In this document: piece after piece, positions 57,647 through 64,000 of the stretch
How positions within the stretch are numbered: position 1 is the stretch's first letter
How the letters are laid out: every line of letters begins with the position of its first letter
Assembly: GCA_963556255.1 (NCBI GenBank)
Contig: OY744605.1
Coordinates: 42,446,335 to 42,510,334 of the forward strand
DNA from: Allolobophora icterica
Lineage: Eukaryota > Annelida > Clitellata > Crassiclitellata > Lumbricidae
Reading direction: 5' to 3'
Length of the DNA: 64,000 nucleotides
Notes under the pieces: generated by a model
Told to the model about the DNA's origin: nothing
Seen by the model: the letters and a program-made list of their open reading frames with translations, nothing else
Databases searched by the model: none
Translations under genes and position numbers: made by a program

Positions 57647-60600
57647 ATGGACTATAAGTTGAAAACTGTAACAGAATTGAGAGTCATGGCAAAACGGAGC
57701 GGCGTGGTCGGATATTGGAAACTGCGAAAAGCGGATCTGATTGCTGCTATGAGCAAAAATAAAAACTTGCTCGACTCTCCAGTTCCCGATATTCGAACCC
57801 CAATTCTTACTCCGACCAAGTTCGTTTCCAAGCCAAATAAAGTTCTCAGTGAGTTGAAAACTAAGGTTAGGTCGAACATTAATTCTTTTGCGGATTGGTT
57901 AGTTAGTTACATACCTCCTAAAGTGAAGAAACCTGTGAACGAAAGATTGGAATCGTTCAAATCGAAAATAAAGAGTCTCTTTGCTAAAATCAATACAAAG
58001 AAGTTTGAAATTCGAAAGACTGCATCGGCTATTAAAGGATTCACTAAACAATACACTATCGATGGTTCTTCTGGAATCGATGCCGTGTCTTTTCTTAACG
58101 CCGTTAGACCGCAGGTTTTTAGTCTGTTGTCAAAAAATCGTCAGGTTAAGGTTCAACTCGTTCTTACATGTACCATGGAGCGCGTTGATATGAAATCTGG
58201 AGAAGAAGAATCCGCGAATGTTCCATTCGTCTCGAAGACTGAAGTTATTTTAGATGCTACCGATATCAACGAAATATACGATAATGCAATAAATAAGATC
58301 CCAGAGACTATGGCCAGTTTCCAGATGCGTGGAAGTAATTGGAGATTCGTGAATGTTGTAAAGTTAGATGTCAATACTGCTGTTTATAAACCATTGAAAG
58401 GCAGTTCTTACGTTCCGTTGCCTACAGAACTATCTAGCAAAAAGGCTATTATCAATATGAAGAATAATGACGACCAATGTTTCAAGTGGTGCATTACTAG
58501 AGCATTAAATCCAACTGACAATCATCCCGAACGAATTACGAAAGAATTAATCAAACAATCGAAGCAACTCGATTGGAGCGGTATCGAATTTCCGTTTGCT
58601 GCGGATGCTAATATAATAAACAAGTTTGAGAGAAATAATAATATCAGCGTTGACGTATTCGGTTATGAAAATAAGATAGTATTCCCAATTTATGTGTCGA
58701 ATCAACGAGACGATAAAGTTTCTATCGTTGAACTATTGCTTATTTCCGACGGAGATAAGAAACATTATTGTTGGATAAAGAATTTCAACAGATTGATGGC
58801 ATCACGTACAGAAAAATCCCATACTTCAATGCACTACTGTAGAAGATGTTTAAACGGTTATACAAAAATAGAAGCGCTTAATAAACATACCGAGTACTGT
58901 TCGCAAAACGCCGCTCAAAAAATAGAAGTCCCAGAACCGGGAACTACGATAGGTTTTAAAAATTATAATAGGTCGATGAGAGTTCCCTTTATCGTTTATG
59001 CAGATTTCGAATCTTTCATCAAACCTATAGACACATGCCAGCCAGATCCTCGCGTGTCTTACACCGATAAATACCAAAAACACACGCCTAGCTCGTTTTG
59101 TTATTACGTAAAATGCTTCGATGATATATTATATCAACAAGATCCTGTAACGTACACGGCCGAAAGCGAAGACGACGATATCGGTCAAATATTCGTAGAT
59201 AGTCTCGAAGAGACTATAAAACGAATATACAATCAGTTTAAGTTTCCGAAGAAGATGATATTTACTCCAGATGATCGAAAAAAGTTTAAGGAAACTACTT
59301 TATGTCATATCTGTGGAGGGGCGTTGGGTACAGATCGGGTTCGAGATCACTGTCATTTGAGCGGTATTTTTAGAGGGGCCGCTCATAATGGTTGTAATCT
59401 AGACTATAAAGTTCCGAAGTTTTTTCCAGTAGTATTTCATAATCTGTCCGGATACGATAGCCATCTGTTCGTAAAGAAATTGCGAGGTGATCAGAATGAG
59501 AAAATTAAATGCATTCCTAATAACGAAGAGAAGTACATATCGTTTAGCAGAGAAGTGATCGTCGATAAGTTTCTAAACAAAGAAGGGAAAGAAATTAACG
59601 TTAAACGTGAATTGCGATTCATCGACAGTTATAGATTCATGGCATCGAGTCTTGACGCTTTATCGAAGAATCTGACGAAAGAACAATGTAAAAATCTTGG
59701 TGCATTATATTCTGGGAAACAGCTCGATCTTTTACTTAAAAAAGGAATTTACCCGTACGATTACGTTACTTCCGTCGATAGATTTAACGAAACCGAACTA
59801 CCTCCCAAGTCCGCATTTTATTCGAGGCTGAACGACTCAAACATTAGCGACGAAGATTACGATCACGCCAAAAATGTATGGAATGCATTCGGATGTAAAA
59901 CGTTTAGAGAATACCACGACCTGTACAATGTTTCGGATGTTCTACTCTTAGCCGATATTTTCGAAAACTTTAGAGACGTTTGCATGAAGAATTACCGGCT
60001 TGATCCCGCATGGTATTACACATCTCCGGGACTAGCCTGGGATGCTGCTTTGAAGTTGACCGGTATAAAGTTGGAGTTGTTGAGCGATTACGATATGATT
60101 CTGATGATTAAGCAAGGAATAAGAGGAGGAATCAGCACAATTTCGAATCGTTATGGGAAAGCCAACAATAAGTATATGACGGCGGATAAGTTCGATAGCA
60201 GCGAGCCTTCGTCATATATAACTTATCTAGACGCTAATAATTTATACGGTTGGGCGATGAGCAAGCCTTTACCGACTCGTGGATTTAAATGGATGAGCGA
60301 CGACGAGCTAAATAATTGGAATTTATTGGGATCGTGTATATTGGAAGTGGATTTGGAATATTCTGAAAAATTGCACGATCTCCACAACGACTATCCTCTG
60401 GCTCCCGAGAGCATCTCGTCGGAATTTACATATAATATACCAAAACTAATTCCAAACTTGAACGATAAAAAGAAGTACGTGGTACATTACGAAAATTTGA
60501 AGTTGTACGAAAGTCTCGGGTTGAAAATCGCGAAAATTCACAGAGGGATACTATTCGAAGAAAGCCCTTGGTTGAAATATTATGTAGATTTGAACACAAA

Positions 60601-61447
60601 CTTGAGAACGAGTGCCACTAATAACTTTGAGAAAGACTTTTTCAAATTGATGAACAATAGCGTCTTTGGAAAAACTCTTGAAAGGATCGAAAATCATGTA
60701 GATATTAAATTGGTATGTCACGAGAAGGAAGCTATTAAGTTAGCTGCAAAAACTAATTATGACCGCCTGACGATTTTCGACGAGAATCTAATCGCCGTTC
60801 ACATGAAAAGACCGAGGTTGTTTTATAATAAACCGATATATCTAGGCATGTGTATATTAGACTTAAGTAAAACTTTGATGTACGATTTCCATAACAATTT
60901 TATACGGCAAAAATACGGAGACAGAGCTAAATTGTTATTCACCGATACAGATTCGTTGGCATATGAAATACAAACAGAAGATTTTTACGACGATATCGCT
61001 CAAGACGTTGCGGTTCGATTCGATACGAGTGATTACCCAGAAGATCACCCATCGGGTTTAAGAAGCGGAATGAACAAGAAAGTTATCGGTATGTTCAAAG
61101 ACGAATCAGCAGGAAAACAGATTTCCGAGTTCGTAGGTTTATGGGCCAAGTTGTACTCGTATAGAATCGATGGCGAAGAACATAAGAAGTGTAAAGGCAT
61201 TAAGCAAAATGTCGTGAAGAAAACGATAACTCACGATGATTATAAAAACTGTCTGTTTACCAAGAGAGAACGACTAAGAAAAATGAACGTTTTTAGATCG
61301 TATCATCACGATATTTATACCGAGCAGGTAAATAAAGTTGCATTATCCGCGGATGATGACAAACGAGTAATAATGGAAGACGGTATTCATACATTAGCGT
61401 ACGGACATTACTCGTTACGCTGCGCACATAAAGAATCTATTCGTTGA
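57647..61447 (+). CDS. protein-primed DNA polymerase B, full length
   Basis: A 1266-residue replicative polymerase with 3'-5' exonuclease. It starts with a SAP-like motif (about residues 5-40, ending LRKADLIAAMSKN). Further on come a C2H2-like finger (CRRCLNGYTKIEALNKHTEYC without its flanks), exonuclease I (YADFES, ~450), an HNH/endonuclease VII-like block (LCHICGGAL...RDHCH...GAAHNGCN), exonuclease II (HNLSGYDSHLF) and exonuclease III (YHDLYNVSDVLLLADIFE). Palm motifs A (YLDANNLYGWAM, ~861), B (KLMNNSVFGKTLE, ~1002) and C (FTDTDSLAYE, ~1099) are all intact. Its length fits Polinton polymerases (about 1000-1300). It is encoded by one uninterrupted frame. Confidence 0.95.
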   Translation: MDYKLKTVTELRVMAKRSGVVGYWKLRKADLIAAMSKNKNLLDSPVPDIRTPILTPTKFVSKPNKVLSELKTKVRSNINSFADWLVSYIPPKVKKPVNERLESFKSKIKSLFAKINTKKFEIRKTASAIKGFTKQYTIDGSSGIDAVSFLNAVRPQVFSLLSKNRQVKVQLVLTCTMERVDMKSGEEESANVPFVSKTEVILDATDINEIYDNAINKIPETMASFQMRGSNWRFVNVVKLDVNTAVYKPLKGSSYVPLPTELSSKKAIINMKNNDDQCFKWCITRALNPTDNHPERITKELIKQSKQLDWSGIEFPFAADANIINKFERNNNISVDVFGYENKIVFPIYVSNQRDDKVSIVELLLISDGDKKHYCWIKNFNRLMASRTEKSHTSMHYCRRCLNGYTKIEALNKHTEYCSQNAAQKIEVPEPGTTIGFKNYNRSMRVPFIVYADFESFIKPIDTCQPDPRVSYTDKYQKHTPSSFCYYVKCFDDILYQQDPVTYTAESEDDDIGQIFVDSLEETIKRIYNQFKFPKKMIFTPDDRKKFKETTLCHICGGALGTDRVRDHCHLSGIFRGAAHNGCNLDYKVPKFFPVVFHNLSGYDSHLFVKKLRGDQNEKIKCIPNNEEKYISFSREVIVDKFLNKEGKEINVKRELRFIDSYRFMASSLDALSKNLTKEQCKNLGALYSGKQLDLLLKKGIYPYDYVTSVDRFNETELPPKSAFYSRLNDSNISDEDYDHAKNVWNAFGCKTFREYHDLYNVSDVLLLADIFENFRDVCMKNYRLDPAWYYTSPGLAWDAALKLTGIKLELLSDYDMILMIKQGIRGGISTISNRYGKANNKYMTADKFDSSEPSSYITYLDANNLYGWAMSKPLPTRGFKWMSDDELNNWNLLGSCILEVDLEYSEKLHDLHNDYPLAPESISSEFTYNIPKLIPNLNDKKKYVVHYENLKLYESLGLKIAKIHRGILFEESPWLKYYVDLNTNLRTSATNNFEKDFFKLMNNSVFGKTLERIENHVDIKLVCHEKEAIKLAAKTNYDRLTIFDENLIAVHMKRPRLFYNKPIYLGMCILDLSKTLMYDFHNNFIRQKYGDRAKLLFTDTDSLAYEIQTEDFYDDIAQDVAVRFDTSDYPEDHPSGLRSGMNKKVIGMFKDESAGKQISEFVGLWAKLYSYRIDGEEHKKCKGIKQNVVKKTITHDDYKNCLFTKRERLRKMNVFRSYHHDIYTEQVNKVALSADDDKRVIMEDGIHTLAYGHYSLRCAHKESIR

Positions 61448-61454
61448 TTATAAA

Positions 61455-61901
61455 ATGAGTTTTAGAAGTGTTACAGAAATCGACGTTTGTGGAGTCGCGT
61501 TACCGAATGTTCCTTTGACGAATATACAACTGCTAGACGCCGCTAAGAAGAAACTAAATATCACAAACTTTAGAGGCGTGTTCCTACGAGACGAGCTGCC
61601 CGAGAGACCGAGTAGGCCTACTAACGAAAGCGGCATTCTTAACCTAGATAAATCTAGTGGAAGTGGGACTCATTGGGTGTGTTGGATCAAGAAGAAAGGC
61701 GAAATTTCGGCGAAATATTTCGATGGCTATGGTCTCCCTTCACCTACCGAGCTACTGAAATATTTACGTCGTCCGGTTTATTATAACAGCGAACGAATAC
61801 AGCCCGATAACGAAGTGTTTTGCGGTCATCTGTGCTTGTACGTGTTGAAGATGATGGACGATGGCGCGAATTTTCAAGAAGTTATAAACGGTTTGTTTTA
61901 A
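61455..61901 (+). CDS. adenain-like cysteine protease
   Basis: A 148-residue C48/C5-like (Ulp1/adenain fold) maturation protease. Candidate catalytic residues are His73 (GSGTHWVCW), Asp90 (KYFDGYGLP), Gln116 (RIQPDNEVF) and Cys123 (VFCGHLCLYVL). It starts 8 bp after the polymerase stop, so the two may share a transcript. In adenoviruses this enzyme trims core and capsid proteins after assembly; the pX-like and pVI-like proteins here carry several matching sites. Compared with it, the remnant in Polinton 1 lacks the N-terminal third. Confidence 0.9.
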   Translation: MSFRSVTEIDVCGVALPNVPLTNIQLLDAAKKKLNITNFRGVFLRDELPERPSRPTNESGILNLDKSSGSGTHWVCWIKKKGEISAKYFDGYGLPSPTELLKYLRRPVYYNSERIQPDNEVFCGHLCLYVLKMMDDGANFQEVINGLF

Positions 61902-61928
61902 TATATATATATCTATATATATTATAAA

Positions 61929-62639
61929 ATGCCTGTGGATAAATTCGGACATACTGATGTTGGATATTCAGAAAGAGTAATTGCCGGAGGAGTTACATTG
62001 TCTCAAGCAAATGCTACTTTCCTTCGTATGGATGGAACAAACGCTGCGACCGAGAATATTAATTTAGATTCTCATAAAATTGTCAACGTGTTAGATCCTA
62101 CTAACCCCCAAGATGGTGCTACCAAATGTTACGTAGATAATGCTCATAAGAAATGTTATCTCGGATATATACCTAATTTAGAAACCGACGAGAGTAGTAC
62201 CGGATTCGTCGCTAGTGCCAGTTCACACATAGACGGATATCGAGCGTACGGAGCGTTCAATAGTCTAAACGCGGATGGTTTTAACGGATCTTGGGTTTCT
62301 AATGATTCTTTGAATACCTGGATACAGATAAAATGTCCTGAGCCGGTTAAAATTTGGAGAATCGCGTTGAAAGCCATCGATAATGTACATAGAATACACG
62401 GTGTCTTTTGGACCATATCAGGGCGTAACGACGGCGATTCGACATTTACGACGTTATTTACGATGACGACTCCGTTTGGCCTATTGAGAACCGCAACTGC
62501 CCCGTCATTTTTCAATATTTCAACGAATACTGCGTATCAGTATTACAGATTTACGAAAACACATATTCCCGGTGGGCCTATTTTCGGTCAGATTAACGTA
62601 GGACTTCATAGCATACAATTATACATATGCGATACTTAA
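61929..62639 (+). CDS. fibre-like attachment protein, short form
   Basis: A 236-residue protein. The N-terminus (MPVDKFGHTDVGYSE) probably anchors to the capsid. It is followed by phage-fibre-like repeat sequence (FLRMDGTNAATENINLDSHK; PTNPQDGATKCYVDNA) and a C-terminal beta-sandwich of about 140 residues (GFVASASSHIDGYRAYGAFN, then NTWIQIKCPEPVKIWRIALK) that resembles F5/8C (discoidin) galactose-binding domains. It probably mediates attachment to host surface glycans. A TATATATATATATCTATATATAT tract precedes the ATG. Its first ~65 codons are nearly identical to the gene at 63195. Confidence 0.65.
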   Translation: MPVDKFGHTDVGYSERVIAGGVTLSQANATFLRMDGTNAATENINLDSHKIVNVLDPTNPQDGATKCYVDNAHKKCYLGYIPNLETDESSTGFVASASSHIDGYRAYGAFNSLNADGFNGSWVSNDSLNTWIQIKCPEPVKIWRIALKAIDNVHRIHGVFWTISGRNDGDSTFTTLFTMTTPFGLLRTATAPSFFNISTNTAYQYYRFTKTHIPGGPIFGQINVGLHSIQLYICDT

Positions 62640-62647
62640 ATCGTGGT

Positions 62648-62681
62648 AGGCTATTCAGCCTCCTTTGAGCTCATGAGCTCA
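62648..62681. terminator. two adjacent hairpins after the fibre gene
   Basis: AGGCT-ATTC-AGCCT (62648-62661) is followed by the perfect 16-base palindrome TGAGCTCATGAGCTCA (62666-62681), directly downstream of the stop codon. A transcript end or processing signal is possible. Confidence 0.35.
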
Positions 62682-62721
62682 CTCAACGACTTATTTTAAT
62701 ATAAATAAAATATATATATAT

Positions 62722-63163
62722 TCATTCATTCATTCATTTTGATAATTTATATAGCGCCTCTTCAAGAAACCTACTCAGAGGTGCTCCTAGTCCAGCCACG
62801 GTCAAAAAGGGAAGTCTTAAGGAGGCGGTAGAAAACAGGCGAACTTCCTCGTGGAAATAAGCGCAAAGAAGGTGGGAGCCCATTCCACAAAGAGGGGCCA
62901 GCCACTGAGAAGGCACGACGCTGTTTAACTGAGGAGCGGGACCGAGGAACTAACAGCTTACCCCCAGTTGCAGAACGTAGAACTCGACGGGACATTAGGC
63001 TAGAGAGCGGACAACAGAGATCAGATAGGTAAGACGGAGCTTCACCAGAGAGAGACCGCCAAACAAGAGAAGCAATCCTATAGATAGGAGATGCGCTGTG
63101 AGGCAGGAAGCCAATGCAGGACATCACGCATATAAGCTGAAACTGGTGCATATATATATACAA
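62722..63163 (-). pseudogene. LINE (L2/Rex-like) ORF2 C-terminus and 3' end inserted in Polinton 2
   Basis: The minus strand encodes SLVWRSLSGEAPSYLSDLCC, then RAFSVAGPSLWNGLPPSLRL and a final LLKTSLFDRG, the conserved C-terminal tail of L2/Rex-type LINE proteins. The 3' UTR has GAGGCGCTATATAAATTATC and ends in a (GAAT)n tail near 62722. The copy is 5' truncated at about 63163 and lies between the two fibre genes, so it landed after the element was in the host genome. Confidence 0.85.
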
Positions 63164-63194
63164 TGTATATATATTTTATATATATATACTAAAA

Positions 63195-64000
63195 ATGCCT
63201 GTGGATAAATTCGGACATACTGATGTTGGATACTCGGAAAGAATAATTGCCGGAGGAGTTACATTGTCTCAAGCAAATGCTACTTTCCTTCGTATGGATG
63301 GAACAAACGCCGCGACCGAGAATATTAATTTAGATTCTCATAAACTGGTCAACGTGTTAGAACCTACTAATTCCCAAGATGGTGCTACCAAAAATTACGT
63401 AGATTTAAACAGCGGTGTAAACAAAGTTTCTAAGACTGGTGACGTTATGACCGGCAATCTATTTTTAAGTGTGGGCTCGGATCGTCAACGTAATATGGGG
63501 TGTAAGGATCTACGCGGAAACAAACTGTTTGCTTTGATACTGGGTAATCTGTTAAACAAAATAGAAGGTTATTTAAACCAACCTATAACGTTGCAATCGA
63601 TCGAAGGTTTTTTGTGCAAAGTGGGAACGGAAAATATAATTCGATTCGGTAAATCGTCCAGCGACCATAAAATCGATGTTTACCAAGATATCGTTATGAG
63701 ACAAAAATCTATAACCGATTTAAAAGACCCCGTTAACCTTCAAGATGCCTCCACTAAAAATTATGTAGATAACGCTCTTAGTAGAGCGGATAATAATGCT
63801 CTGAAAAAATGTCATATCGGATACACAGCTATTTTGGAGGCTGATGAAAGTGTTACCGGATTTATGGCAAGTGCTAGTTCAACTGTTACTGACAAGTATC
63901 AAGCGTATGGAGCTTTCAATAGTCTAAATGCAGATGGTTCAAACGGAACATGGATCGCGGATAGTAGATCAATCCTAAATGTCTGGCTGCAGATAAAATG
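63195..64000 (+). CDS. fibre-like attachment protein, long form (cut by window edge)
   Basis: The frame is open from the ATG at 63195 to the window end (268 codons). The first ~65 codons nearly repeat those of the previous fibre gene. Then comes a longer shaft with two phage-like repeats (KTGDVMTGNLFLSVGSDRQR; DLKDPVNLQDASTKNYVDNA), followed by the same kind of C-terminal domain (GFMASASSTVTDKYQAYGAF...NVWLQIK), which continues past the edge. An AT tract (TATATATATATACTAAAA) stands before the ATG. It is best read as a paralogue of the short fibre. Confidence 0.65.
   Translation, partial: MPVDKFGHTDVGYSERIIAGGVTLSQANATFLRMDGTNAATENINLDSHKLVNVLEPTNSQDGATKNYVDLNSGVNKVSKTGDVMTGNLFLSVGSDRQRNMGCKDLRGNKLFALILGNLLNKIEGYLNQPITLQSIEGFLCKVGTENIIRFGKSSSDHKIDVYQDIVMRQKSITDLKDPVNLQDASTKNYVDNALSRADNNALKKCHIGYTAILEADESVTGFMASASSTVTDKYQAYGAFNSLNADGSNGTWIADSRSILNVWLQIK

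Larger units (their letters stand above)
49658..64000. mobile_element. Polinton/adintovirus-type element 2, right end outside the window
   Basis: A compact run of at least fifteen genes, mostly on the plus strand and separated by short AT-rich gaps, includes every hallmark of a Polinton: integrase, polymerase B, adenain-like protease, packaging ATPase, penton-like and double-jelly-roll capsid proteins. Nearly all plus-strand frames are intact, so this insertion is young or constrained. The integrase/PLA2 end is damaged. Its termini are not identified. Confidence 0.9.

Overview
This is eukaryotic (metazoan) nuclear DNA. The left half holds a spliced gene with large introns, GT-AG junctions, microsatellites, tRNA-derived SINEs and fragments of non-LTR retrotransposons. 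The right half holds two Polinton/Maverick (adintovirus-type) DNA elements. The mix of SINEs, L2/CR1-like LINE tails and Polintons suits a marine invertebrate, perhaps an echinoderm, hemichordate, lancelet or mollusc, but the species cannot be fixed from the sequence.

1-34 kb: the 5' part of a minus-strand gene of the DCC/neogenin (netrin receptor) family. Seven coding exons can be placed by phase-compatible splice sites: a signal-peptide exon at 33.8 kb, a ~24 kb first intron, then exons for Ig domains 1 to 4 between 9.75 and 0.48 kb. The rest of the gene (fibronectin repeats, membrane segment, cytoplasmic part) lies beyond the left edge. The introns carry LINE and SINE remnants, a hAT-like MITE with a nested SINE, minisatellites and microsatellites.

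34-39.4 kb: intergenic DNA with a striking pair of oppositely oriented transposons (36009-38209). All three of their outer and inner edges carry the hexamer AGATAG. A tRNA-SINE follows.

39.39-46.87 kb: a decayed Polinton bounded by ~168-bp terminal inverted repeats. It keeps a protein-primed DNA polymerase B gene that is frameshifted and cut off after palm motif A. The remnant is fused in frame to the C-terminal part of an adenain-like protease and then abuts a LINE reverse-transcriptase fragment.

46.87-49.4 kb: a SINE with an inverted 5' segment, and about 24 copies of a 70-bp tandem repeat, each carrying a short hairpin.

49.66 to beyond 64 kb: a much more complete second Polinton. It has an integrase and a zinc-ribbon/PLA2-like protein (minus strand, both damaged), then on the plus strand a packaging ATPase, penton-like protein, pX-like core peptide, dUTPase-fold-like protein, a membrane protein, two small conserved-looking proteins, a pVI-like amphipathic protein, the double-jelly-roll major capsid protein, a SAP/NUMOD-like DNA-binding protein, full-length DNA polymerase B, adenain-like protease, and two fibre-like proteins with near-identical N-termini. 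Together these make a virion-forming gene set: replication (Pol B), integration, packaging, capsid and protease maturation. A shared TTTTTCTTAAACA-type motif precedes the two SAP-bearing genes, while TATATATA tracts precede most structural genes, suggesting two expression classes.
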